Below are positions 1-5,652 of a stretch of 11,193 nt of DNA, piece by piece. The number at the start of each line of letters is the position of its first letter. Position 1 is the first letter of the stretch. The translations under genes and the position numbers were made by a program. The notes beneath the pieces are model-generated. The model was not told the origin of the DNA. It did no database searches and was given only the letters and a program-made list of their open reading frames with translations. Source of the stretch: Kangiellaceae bacterium (lineage in GTDB: Bacteria; Pseudomonadota; Gammaproteobacteria; Enterobacterales; Kangiellaceae); assembly GCA_030590405.1 (NCBI GenBank), contig JAUUYO010000106.1:1-11193 (forward strand), in the 5' to 3' direction.

Positions 1-63
1 CTCCCTGTTTACGGGCATTGTAGAGACATTGTAAAAAATGTTTTCGCACTATATTTGACCTTT

Positions 64-127
64 GTAGGTTGGCCTTTAGGCCAATTTCGTGCCTGATAGT
101 TTAGCGTTGGACTGAAGTCCAACCTAC
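64..127. repeat. REP-like palindromic element
   Basis: Two hairpins lie side by side. The first is TTGGCC-TTTA-GGCCAA (69-84). The second is TTGGACT-GA-AGTCCAA (107-122). The outer arms GTAGGTTGG (64-72) and CCAACCTAC (119-127) are also exact reverse complements, so the whole element can fold as one cruciform-like unit. Paired GTAGGTTGG...CCAACCTAC hairpins resemble REP/BIME-type dispersed elements mobilised by RAYT transposases in gammaproteobacteria. A further small hairpin, CTACTA-GTTGT-TAGTAG, follows at 133-149. The copy number in the genome cannot be seen from one copy. Confidence 0.6.
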
Positions 128-188
128 GCTAGCTACTAGTTGTTAGTAGTGAGTTTCACCGAGAATTGCTGCGATACCGCCTAGCAAA

Positions 189-216
189 TTGCAATGATTG
201 CAGAATGTGCTATCAT
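189..216 (+). promoter_or_regulatory. Candidate sigma70 promoter of hicAB
   Basis: TTGCAA (189-194) and TATCAT (211-216) are separated by 16 bp, matching the -35 and -10 consensus at 4/6 and 5/6. The -10 box ends only 8 bp before the hicA ATG at 225. Transcription would begin at or within a few bases of the start codon, and no Shine-Dalgarno sequence is visible, so the hicA message would be leaderless or nearly so. Confidence 0.4.
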
Positions 217-224
217 CGTAATCT

Positions 225-496
225 ATGAATAGTAAGCATAGGAAAACGCTCCAGACTATTTTCTCTGATCCGGTTAACGGAAATATGGAGTGGCGCAAGA
301 TAGAAGCGTTATTTTTTGCTTTGGGCGCAGAAAAAGATGAAGGAAACTTGACCATTACAGTAACGGCTCAGCAGTTACTTTTTTTCTTAATGACAGACGA
401 GCAGATTTCCACCGTCCTCATCCAAATAAAGAAGCATTAAAGTACAGGATAAAGGCGGCGAGGGAATTTTTAGAAAAAGCAGGTATTATTCCATGA
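225..496 (+). pseudogene. hicA: HicA-family mRNA interferase toxin, disrupted by a 17-bp insertion
   Basis: The frame from 225 begins MNSKHRKTLQTIF and continues through WRKIEALFFALGAE, the hallmark opening of the roughly 84-residue HicA subfamily. After codon 41 it runs into foreign-looking residues and stops at 440. The expected HicA C-terminal half, with motif DFHRPHP and ending in EFLEKAGIIP, is found intact in another frame from 365 to a TGA at 494-496. Removing exactly 17 bases (348-364) joins the halves perfectly as EGN-GSAVTFFLN and gives 84 residues, the normal length. HicA toxins are small dsRBD-fold ribonucleases that cleave mRNA and are neutralised by HicB. As it stands the toxin lacks its C-terminal half, so it is probably inactive. 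The restored stop overlaps the hicB start as ATGA (493-496), the usual coupled arrangement. Confidence 0.9.
348..364. other. 17-bp insertion that breaks hicA
   Basis: The segment TTGACCATTACAGTAAC sits between two halves of hicA that rejoin in frame without it. Because 17 is not a multiple of three, it shifts the reading frame. The bases AAC occur both immediately before it (345-347) and at its end (362-364), so its limits are uncertain by up to 3 bp and it resembles a short insertion or an excision footprint with a 3-bp repeat. No source sequence for it is visible in the window. Confidence 0.75.
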
Positions 497-825
497 ATAT
501 GATGAAATATAAGGGGTATGTTTCCCGAATTGAATTTGATGAAGAAGATCGAGTTTTTGTAGGTCGTTTGGTTGGTATCGATGATATTGTTTGCTTTCAT
601 GGCACCACTGTCGATGAATTAGAAACAGCGTTTCACGAATCAGTCGAGCACTATTTGGAAGTTAGTGCGCGGACTAATAAAAAGGCTCAAAAACCTTACT
701 CTGGTAATTTAATGTTGCGCATTAATCCTGATATTCATGCTGCTGTTGCCACAGCTTCTCAAGTTCAAGGTAAAAGTATAAATCAATGGGCCGCTGAGGT
801 TTTGAATAAAGCTGCGCATATTTAG
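493..825 (+). CDS. hicB: HicB-family antitoxin
   Basis: This 110-residue protein has the two-part HicB layout. Residues about 3-60 form the partial RNase H-like fold (GYVSRIEFDEEDRVFVGRL, then GTTVDELETAFHESVEHYL). Residues about 68-110 form a C-terminal DNA-binding segment (LMLRINPDIHAAV, then GKSINQWAAEVLNKAA) of the ribbon-helix-helix type. HicB binds and inhibits HicA and usually represses its own operon. The gene has no frameshift, and its ATG overlaps the original hicA stop by 4 bp; ATGs at 499 and 502 are alternative starts. Because the upstream toxin is broken, HicB is now an antitoxin without a functional local partner. It might persist as an orphan regulator or as protection against a HicA encoded elsewhere; that is inference. 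Confidence 0.92.
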   Translation: MNMMKYKGYVSRIEFDEEDRVFVGRLVGIDDIVCFHGTTVDELETAFHESVEHYLEVSARTNKKAQKPYSGNLMLRINPDIHAAVATASQVQGKSINQWAAEVLNKAAHI

Positions 826-881
826 CTTTTCCATGTAAATAGCCTTTGTCAGGTAACAGGGGACTCTTAAGTGGAATCTTT

Positions 882-898
882 CAACTAAATCTTAGTTG
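882..898. repeat. 7-bp inverted repeat upstream of rlmI
   Basis: CAACTAA (882-888) and TTAGTTG (892-898) are perfect reverse complements separated by 3 bases. The repeat lies just upstream of the rlmI -10 box, over the -35 region, so it could be an operator. It has no following T-tract, which argues against a terminator for hicAB. Confidence 0.35.
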
Positions 899-911
899 CT
901 AGTCCATTCAC

Positions 912-920
912 TGGTATAAT
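912..920 (+). promoter_or_regulatory. Extended -10 promoter element for rlmI
   Basis: TGGTATAAT is a perfect TATAAT (915-920) preceded by the TGn extension. No good -35 hexamer is found at 16-18 bp, which is typical of extended -10 promoters. It lies 43 bp upstream of the rlmI ATG. Confidence 0.5.
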
Positions 921-963
921 CCCCTCATCCCAATTTTCAGTATTTTCCCAAACAGGCACACCA

Positions 964-2160
964 ATGAATCTTGCTACCCTCCGGTTAAGAAAATTCGAAG
1001 ACAAACGAATTAGAAACGGCCACCTCTGGATCTACAGTAATGAAATTGATAACAAAATCACGCCGCTAAAATCTTTTACAGTGGGCCAAAGCGTATTAGT
1101 TGAAGATGCCAACGGTAAACCATTGGGACTTGGTTATATCAATCCGAATAATCTATTATGTGCCAGAATTATCACTCGCGATCATAAAATTCCCATCGAT
1201 CGTTCACTCTTTGTTCACAAGTTCAATATTGCTTTATCATTGAGACAACGTGTTTTCGATAAACCTTTTTACCGAGCAATTTATGGTGAAAGTGATGGCC
1301 TGCCTGGGTTAATTGTCGATCGATTCGGCGATCATCTGGTGGTACAAATCACAACCGCCGGAATGGAAATGCAAAAAGAGAACATCATCGATGCGCTAAC
1401 CAACGTGTTTAAGCCTCAATCAATCTTGCTAAGAAACGACTCTAATTCTCGCAAAGCCGAAGCACTATCTAGCGATATTGAGCAAGCATTGGGAGTCACG
1501 CCTGAAACGATCCAGATTGAAGAAAACAATACCCAGTTTTTAATCTATCCACATACCGGCCAAAAGACCGGTTGGTTTTATGATCACCGAGTGAGTCGTC
1601 AACAAATCGCAAAATATGTGGATGGTAAAAGAGTGCTGGATGTATTCAGTTATATCGGTGCGTTTGGCCTTCAAATGGCCAATGCTGGCGCGAGTGAAAG
1701 CTGGTGTATCGATATTTCTGGCAAAGCCTTGGATGAGCTAAATCAAAATGCAGAGTTAAACAAGGTCGCCGATAAAGTCACTTGCGTGGAAGGTGATGCG
1801 TTTTCTGCGATGAGCGAGTTAAAACAACAAGGCGAAAAATTTGATGTGGTGATTGTCGATCCACCAGCATTTATCAAAAAGAAAAAAGATCAAAAACCCG
1901 GACTAAAAGCTTACCGAAAAGTCAATGAAGCGGCGATGCGGTTATTAAACAAAGATGGCATTTTATTATCAGCTTCTTGCTCCATGCATCTTAAGGTTGA
2001 TGAATTACAAAATAGCCTTTTGGCGGGAAGTCGACACCTGGATAAAACTTTGCAAATTATTGAACAGTGTCACCAAGGGCAGGATCACCCTGTTCATCCG
2101 GCGATCCCAGAGACTCGTTATATCAAAGGTTTTATTAGTCGAGTTTTATCGGCAAGTTAA
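964..2160 (+). CDS. rlmI: 23S rRNA (cytosine-1962-C5)-methyltransferase RlmI
   Basis: The 398-residue protein matches the RlmI (YccW) family in length (about 396 in E. coli) and order. An N-terminal PUA RNA-binding domain covers about residues 1-75, with the opening LRLRKFEDKRIRNGHLWIYS. The linker YGESDGLPGLIVDRFGDH and a Rossmann-fold SAM-dependent methyltransferase domain follow. Motif I is VLDVFSYIGAFG (224-235) and motif IV is DPPAF (299-303). The SCSMH segment holds Cys339, in the place of the family's catalytic cysteine. In E. coli, RlmI makes m5C1962 in 23S rRNA. The ATG at 964 is supported by alignment of the PUA start, although the ribosome site before it is weak. The gene appears monocistronic, with its own extended -10 promoter. 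Confidence 0.95.
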   Translation: MNLATLRLRKFEDKRIRNGHLWIYSNEIDNKITPLKSFTVGQSVLVEDANGKPLGLGYINPNNLLCARIITRDHKIPIDRSLFVHKFNIALSLRQRVFDKPFYRAIYGESDGLPGLIVDRFGDHLVVQITTAGMEMQKENIIDALTNVFKPQSILLRNDSNSRKAEALSSDIEQALGVTPETIQIEENNTQFLIYPHTGQKTGWFYDHRVSRQQIAKYVDGKRVLDVFSYIGAFGLQMANAGASESWCIDISGKALDELNQNAELNKVADKVTCVEGDAFSAMSELKQQGEKFDVVIVDPPAFIKKKKDQKPGLKAYRKVNEAAMRLLNKDGILLSASCSMHLKVDELQNSLLAGSRHLDKTLQIIEQCHQGQDHPVHPAIPETRYIKGFISRVLSAS

Positions 2161-2325
2161 ATGGCCTCGATTTTACGATATTCAGTAGATTGCTGATAGA
2201 GTTCAATTAATTTCTGACATTGATCTTCTGCTAAAAAACTTGGCATAATGGCAAATTTTTTGGCATGTTTTTTTTGCTATTTCTTGCCAATTTGCACCGT
2301 CTATTTTATTGACAATAGAATTGGA
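2157..2325 (-). pseudogene. Possible 3' remnant of a convergent gene, unidentified
   Basis: Read on the - strand, a protein-like frame ends at a TAA (2157-2159) that overlaps the rlmI stop, as convergent neighbours often do. The last part reads MPSFLAEDQCQKLIELYQQS and continues to KIEAI. Further upstream, WQEIAKKHAKKF is recovered only if one base is removed from an 8-base homopolymer at 2268-2275; without that correction there is an in-frame stop. No start codon is found before the frame closes near 2330. The composition looks coding, but I do not recognise a family, and the call rests on frame continuity alone. Confidence 0.3.
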
Positions 2326-2344
2326 AAATCATTTATGCCACTCA

Positions 2345-2639
2345 GGCCCAAGCCCCAAAGTACCGTTGCATTTATACGGCACGGCTTTTCAGCTTAGTGT
2401 CTGGAAGTTTTTAATGAGCATTAAAAGAAGGTGAAAGCATCAGCTATTTAGACGCCGCAAAAGGCATCAAATCACCCAAAGCCTTTCGCGCCATGGCGAA
2501 TGCTTGCGGGGCCAATAAAATCGCCATACTCATTCCATGCCATCGAGTATTGAGAGGGGATGGACAATTAGGGGGATATCGATGGGGTGTTGAACGTAAA
2601 GAACAATTATTAAAAAACGAATTAAGGGATTCTTTTTAG
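2345..2639 (+). pseudogene. ada: 3' remnant of Ada/Ogt-type methylated-DNA-protein cysteine methyltransferase
   Basis: In one frame the DNA reads VPLHLYGTAFQLSVWKFLMS, then a single extra A in the run at 2423-2426 shifts the frame. The next frame continues GESISYLDAAKGIKSPKAFR, the active-site motif IPCHRV, then GGYRWGVERKEQLL, and ends at TAG 2637-2639. This is the methyltransferase domain of Ada, which accepts the methyl group from O6-methylguanine on the Cys of PCHRV. Ada is about 350 residues. Only roughly the last 95 remain, with no N-terminal zinc/phosphotriester domain, no AraC-type domain and no start codon. The combination of 5' loss and frameshift marks it as a decayed gene. The GYRWGVERK ending resembles Ada more than Ogt. 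Confidence 0.88.
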
Positions 2640-2914
2640 GGCTTGTTGAGTTTGCTGAATAGCTCAAAAATATCATAAAATGGTTACTGGATTTACCGTG
2701 ATAGATGATTGTAGGTTATCTAAAAAAGAGGTTCTAAAGGACAATCTAACCGTCCGATAACTAAGACCAAGAGGGTACTGTATTTAACTGTCACTGAAAG
2801 AAGGCTTTTTTGGAAACTGCTAAAGAAGAAATTATGTTCAGAATAACCAAAAATGAAAAGCGAAGACTAGTGATACAAGCATGGGAAAGTTGACCGAACA
2901 GCAATGACTTCCGT
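2640..2914. other. Non-coding stretch with decayed coding fragments
   Basis: No intact gene is seen. A short + strand frame at about 2790-2894 reads KKAFLETAKEEIMFRITKNE and continues to VIQAWES before TGA. It looks like residual coding sequence, but it has an immediate upstream stop and no ribosome site. Together with the ada remnant, it suggests a decaying segment from 2161 to about 2900. Confidence 0.4.
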
Positions 2915-2944
2915 TTGACAAAACATTACAATGTGCATTATAAT
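2915..2944 (+). promoter_or_regulatory. Near-consensus sigma70 promoter of the RHH module
   Basis: A perfect TTGACA (2915-2920) and a perfect TATAAT (2939-2944) are separated by 18 bp. Transcription should start near 2951, leaving a leader of about 19 nt that holds the Shine-Dalgarno sequence AGAGGTG before the ATG at 2970. Unregulated, this would be the strongest promoter in the window, so repression by the adjacent palindromes makes sense. Confidence 0.8.
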
Positions 2945-2945
2945 G
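2924..2945. promoter_or_regulatory. Tandem palindromic operator candidate
   Basis: CATTACAATG (2924-2933) and CATTATAATG (2936-2945) are two 10-bp copies of CATTNNAATG, each with inverted CATT/AATG arms, spaced 12 bp start to start. They fill the end of the spacer and cover the -10 box. Ribbon-helix-helix dimers typically bind such short tandem sites cooperatively, and the first gene downstream encodes a likely protein of that fold, so autorepression is the natural inference. Confidence 0.6.
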
Positions 2946-2969
2946 ATAACTCAATAAAAGAGGTGGTTT

Positions 2970-3245
2970 ATGGCTGTTAAAAATGAAAGAATTACAATAT
3001 TGGCGACTTCGGAATTTAAAGCTTTTCTGCATGGTCAAGCTTCGGATGAAGGTATTAGCGTGTCAGAGCTGATACGCGTACGCTGTATGAAACCAGCTAC
3101 AACAAGTAATGATGAGGAACTTTTAAAGGCTTTGGTTGAGCAAGTGAACATATCAACCTCTAAAGCAAGGAGCGCGCTCAATAAGGGCCTACGTGATGCC
3201 AATAAGGTTTTAAAAGAGCTAAAGGCAAACAGGAGTAAATCGTGA
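2970..3245 (+). CDS. Small ribbon-helix-helix-like DNA-binding protein
   Basis: The 91-residue protein opens with a beta-strand-like RITILATSEF, then a helix (KAFLHGQASDEG), a turn and a second helix (ISVSELIRVRC). This is the pattern of CopG/Arc/MobC-type ribbon-helix-helix proteins. Residues about 48-88 are helical, rich in Lys and Glu, and probably coiled coil (LLKALVEQVNIS to LKELKANRSKS). The start is well supported: AGAGGTG sits 4-5 bases before the ATG under a near-consensus promoter. The stop overlaps the next gene by 4 bp (GTGA), so the two are translationally coupled. The likely role is DNA binding and autoregulation at the tandem palindromes upstream. I cannot assign a specific named family; an antitoxin-like or plasmid-partition/mobilisation-like origin is possible. 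Confidence 0.75.
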   Translation: MAVKNERITILATSEFKAFLHGQASDEGISVSELIRVRCMKPATTSNDEELLKALVEQVNISTSKARSALNKGLRDANKVLKELKANRSKS

Positions 3246-3436
3246 GCGTAATTAAAGATGCCGTTAATGCCATGAAAGAAGTGATTCTTCTAACTGACAA
3301 AGTTGAGAAAACGGGTGCTGTGTTAAGCGAAGTTTCTAAAGAGTTAAGAGAGCATGACCGTCGGCTGATTAGGCTTGAAACGATGGTTGAAATTGCTCAG
3401 GTACAAATTTCACAAAAGCAAATAGAACTAAAATAA
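3242..3436 (+). CDS. Small coiled-coil protein of the RHH module, function unknown
   Basis: This is a 64-residue, almost wholly helical protein. It opens MSVIKDAVNAMKEVILLTDK and continues with heptad-like hydrophobic spacing (VEKTGAVLSEVSKEL) into the charged motif HDRRLIRLETMVEIAQ. There is no cysteine, signal peptide or membrane segment. The start is GTG at 3242, overlapping the stop of the preceding gene, with AGGAG 6 bases upstream (3231-3235) inside that gene. Tight coupling argues that the product works with the RHH-like protein, perhaps as an oligomerisation partner, co-regulator or the effector half of a toxin-antitoxin-like pair. No catalytic motif is visible, so no function is assigned. 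Confidence 0.72.
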   Translation: MSVIKDAVNAMKEVILLTDKVEKTGAVLSEVSKELREHDRRLIRLETMVEIAQVQISQKQIELK

Positions 3437-3453
3437 CGAAGGGGGGGTTATAA

Positions 3454-3528
3454 ATGACTAAAGAAATTAGTCTTGAATCAATTTTACCGTTTGTTTTAAT
3501 GGTTCGTGGTGTCCATATATGTCATTAA
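3454..3528 (+). CDS. Possible 24-residue peptide or truncated third gene of the module
   Basis: An ATG at 3454 follows a purine-rich ribosome-site candidate (GAAGGGGGGG, 3438-3447) 17 bp after the preceding stop. The frame reads MTKEISLESILPFVLMVRGV and ends HICH-stop. The hydrophobic centre could be a short membrane segment. After the stop, the same frame runs on through VAGLGPAKTIQLLRNF (about 3538-3585), so this may be a longer gene interrupted by a nonsense mutation instead of a genuine micro-protein. The evidence is limited to the ribosome site and operon position. Confidence 0.3.
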   Translation: MTKEISLESILPFVLMVRGVHICH

Positions 3529-3757
3529 TATTTTAGTGTGGCTGGACTCGGCCCAGCTAAAACTATCCAACTATTGAGAAATTTCAATATTATCAACTCA
3601 AGCCGGTTATGAAGTTGAGCACAGTGTTTTAGCGACGATCCGATGCTGGTATCTCACAAAAGATTCGATTTACCTGATTTTGCAAATCAAACTTAATAAT
3701 ATAAATAAAAGATAAAGAAAAACAAATTAAACTAATCTAAGTCTGGTAATAACAAAA
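3529..3757. other. Intergenic segment with decayed coding traces
   Basis: Two protein-like pieces occur in different + strand frames. VAGLGPAKTIQLL (about 3538-3576) has the G-x-G-x-A-K pattern of a helix-hairpin-helix such as that in RadC N-termini. QAGYEVEHSVLATIRCWYL and following residues run to a TAA near 3714. Neither has a start codon in frame and I do not recognise the whole. The last 60 bases are very A-rich and form the leader of the zinc-ribbon gene. Confidence 0.3.
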
Positions 3758-4009
3758 ATGGCAAAGCCCAATAAAAAAGGTCCTATCAGAACTGTTGAAA
3801 TATTTTGTGCTCAATGTAAAAGGTTGCTTTTTAAGTATCGAAAAGGCGGTAAAGGAGCACTAGTGAAATGCTTTAAAGAAAGGATCGTTAGCGATTTCAC
3901 TAACATTGCTTGTGTCTGTCCTCAATGCCAACAAACATTCGCCAGGGATACTTTAATCAGAGGTACACCAGCGTATAAGATGATCGGTGGAAAGGTTTAT
4001 ATGAAATGA
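3758..4009 (+). CDS. Small zinc-ribbon protein of unknown function
   Basis: The 83-residue basic protein has two CxxC knuckles, Cys17-x2-Cys20 (FCAQCK) and Cys54-x2-Cys57 (CPQC), 33 residues apart. This is the spacing of a zinc ribbon binding one structural Zn. Cys38 and Cys52 are extra. Between the knuckles is a basic stretch, YRKGGKGALVKCFKERI, and the C-terminus is LIRGTPAYKMIGGKVYMK. The basic surface suggests contact with nucleic acid or the ribosome, but that is inference. It begins MAKPNKKGPIRTVEIFC; the ATG at 3758 is the only sensible start, although the ribosome site before it is weak. The gene stands alone between decayed segments. It appears to be a conserved hypothetical protein; I know of no assigned role. 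Confidence 0.75.
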   Translation: MAKPNKKGPIRTVEIFCAQCKRLLFKYRKGGKGALVKCFKERIVSDFTNIACVCPQCQQTFARDTLIRGTPAYKMIGGKVYMK

Positions 4010-4050
4010 CCTGGCTATGAAAAAGATCGCCTTACTTCAGATTTTAAGAT

Positions 4051-4311
4051 TTAAGATTCCTTATAATCTTCTTTCGTGTCTATAATAGCTGGTTGAATAA
4101 TTTCCAATGCCGTTTGATTACATGGGGGTAGTTTAGCATCAGACTGCGCTATAGGCGTTATTCGACTTCCCCACCTGATCAAACCCGCCCCGCAAGTTAG
4201 TCCCGAGCCAAACGTTGCGGTTAACATAATCATTCCCGATTTAATTCGATCAGCCCCTAATGAATCACAAAGCGCGAGTGGAATTGTTCCAGCAGAGGTA
4301 TTGCCATATTG
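4051..4311 (-). pseudogene. 3' remnant of a beta-ketoacyl-ACP synthase III (FabH-like) gene
   Basis: On the - strand the frame reads QYGNTSAGTIPLALCDSLGA, then DRIKSGMIMLTATFGSGLTC, then GAGLIRWGSR, and ends at TAA 4053-4051 after a tail of about 30 residues. GNTSAGTIPLAL and FGSGLTCGAGLIRW are the C-terminal signatures of KAS III condensing enzymes. The Asn of GNTSA is the third residue of the Cys-His-Asn triad. Upstream, homology stops abruptly at about 4311 and the frame hits a stop at 4351, so the Cys and His parts of the active site, about 250 residues, are absent. This is a truncated, non-functional copy. An internal ATG at 4233 gives a 60-codon open frame, but it is not a plausible gene by itself. 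Confidence 0.88.
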
Positions 4312-4667
4312 GGGTGTTGTGCATAAACAGCATATTATTCGCTTAACACGCTACAAGTCCTATAATACGTCACCTACAGAGTCTCCGCGTTTTTGAGAAG
4401 ATAATTCTATAATTATGGCGTCTAAAATAACCTCGAATATTGATAGGTTAAGCCTGTAAATGAATTGCTTTTATATTTACCCATCCGCTGTATCAACAGG
4501 CTGTTTTACAACCTGTGCCAATGGGCGTTTAGCAAAGCTATTAACTCATTAGATTCCAGTTAGCTTGATCTTATAAAATGTCGTTATTCTCGAATAACTT
4601 GAAATGAAGGTAGTTTGTCACAATTAAAGATCTCTAGACAATTTTTTCCAGGACTCTGAGATCGTTT
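4312..4667. other. No recognisable gene
   Basis: I find no intact coding region, tRNA or terminator here. Short - strand pieces such as GKYKSNSFTGLTYQYSRLF (about 4434-4490) look faintly protein-like but are not in a continuous frame with the FabH remnant. The segment is probably eroded DNA plus the leader of the following peptidase gene. No convincing promoter for that gene was found. Confidence 0.4.
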
Positions 4668-5486
4668 ATGTCCCCTATTATAATCATCAGTTTTGTTGTT
4701 ATCAGCCTGATTAGTTTTATCGTCCTTAAACCTAAATGGATTGAAAGCAAAAGAAATAAAATAAAAGCTCAACCTTTCCCTAAACAATGGCGCATGATTC
4801 TAAAAAGAAACGTGCCTTATTTTTATTCGATGCCAGCTGATGTGCAATTGCAGTTAAAGCAGCATGTCATGGTTTTCCTTAGTGAGAAAGAGTTTTTTGG
4901 TTTTGAAGGCGTGGTGGTTGACGATGAAATAAAAGTCACCATCGCGGCGCAAGCTTGTCTGTTATTGTTAAATCGGTCGACAAACTATTACCCCAAACTC
5001 AAATCGATTTATGTTTATCCGGCAGCTTTTGTAACCAGGCACAAATCAAAAGATGCCGCTGGTGTACTGCAAAATAAACCAAGAGTGTTAAGCGGTGAAT
5101 CCTGGGAACTAGGTAAAGTGATTTTATCCTGGAAAGATAGCAAGCAGGGAGCATTGGTTTTTCATGACGGGCATAACGTGGTTATTCATGAATTTGCTCA
5201 TCAGTTAGATCAGGAAACGGGCGCTGCCAATGGTGCGCCTTTTTTAAGACATAAAAATAAAAAATGTTGGTCTCAGGTTTTATCCAATGAATTTGAAAAA
5301 CTTCAACGTAAGGCTCATAAGGGTGAATCAACCTTGCTGGATCATTACGGGGCGACTAATCCAGCAGAATTTTTTGCAGTCGCCAGTGAAGTGTTTTTTG
5401 AAAGGCCCAGAGAAATGAAACACCAACATTCCAGGTTATATTCTCAATTACAGGGGTTTTATCAGGTTAATCCAGCTATCTGGTGA
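4668..5486 (+). CDS. mtfA: MtfA-family zinc peptidase with an N-terminal membrane anchor
   Basis: This 272-residue protein belongs to the MtfA (zincin, DUF980) family. One hydrophobic helix (residues about 3-20) precedes a basic stretch (KPKWIESKRNKIK), so it is likely anchored with the enzyme on the cytoplasmic side. Zinc motif HEFAH is at 174-178 and is followed by QLDQETG; a distal glutamate, Glu234, lies in PAEFFAVASEVFFE, giving the His-Glu-x-x-His plus Glu set of this family. Other landmarks are FFGFEGVVVDDEIKVTIAAQ and LSGESWELGKVILSW. E. coli MtfA is a soluble aminopeptidase that binds the glucose repressor Mlc; no mlc or pts gene is nearby, so that role cannot be assumed. The start is the first ATG, and the ribosome site is weak. 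The gene is monocistronic. Confidence 0.9.
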   Translation: MSPIIIISFVVISLISFIVLKPKWIESKRNKIKAQPFPKQWRMILKRNVPYFYSMPADVQLQLKQHVMVFLSEKEFFGFEGVVVDDEIKVTIAAQACLLLLNRSTNYYPKLKSIYVYPAAFVTRHKSKDAAGVLQNKPRVLSGESWELGKVILSWKDSKQGALVFHDGHNVVIHEFAHQLDQETGAANGAPFLRHKNKKCWSQVLSNEFEKLQRKAHKGESTLLDHYGATNPAEFFAVASEVFFERPREMKHQHSRLYSQLQGFYQVNPAIW

Positions 5487-5652
5487 GAGACTGAAGGGGG
5501 TTTTTCGATCAATATGTGAATTATTTCATTCCCGCACATATTCGCTTACATTCATCGCAACTAAAATAACAAACTTTTTGTTAGTCTGGTTCGACTAAGG
5601 TTGTAGACGGGCTGATTACGGTCTGACAGCGTACTATAATTAGGAGAAATTT

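Noticed and set aside
225..440. A 71-residue ORF as an intact novel protein
   Set aside because: Its first 41 residues are HicA and the rest is out-of-frame sequence after the 17-bp insertion; the true HicA C-terminus is in another frame.
882..898. Inverted repeat as a terminator for hicAB
   Set aside because: The stem is AT-rich, only 7 bp, has a 3-base loop and no following T-run.
1955..2188. A 77-residue + strand ORF at the end of rlmI
   Set aside because: It is a shifted-frame shadow of the rlmI methyltransferase domain with no protein-like motifs.
2838..3038. A 66-residue - strand ORF across the RHH promoter
   Set aside because: It overlaps a consensus promoter and the start of the RHH gene, and its composition (many Ser, Phe, Cys) looks like antisense sequence.
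3538..3585. VAGLGPAKTIQLL as a radC remnant
   Set aside because: Only the short HhH-like pattern matches; no JAB-domain motifs follow in any frame, so the name is not justified.
4668..5486. Assigning the Mlc-titration role to the MtfA-like protein
   Set aside because: The zinc site is conserved, but the protein has a membrane anchor and no mlc or pts genes are nearby, so only family membership is supported.
5635..5640. TATAAT just before the DUF2884 gene as its -10 box
   Set aside because: Transcription from it would start near 5647, leaving out the clear AGGAG ribosome site at 5642-5646, and no good -35 is present.
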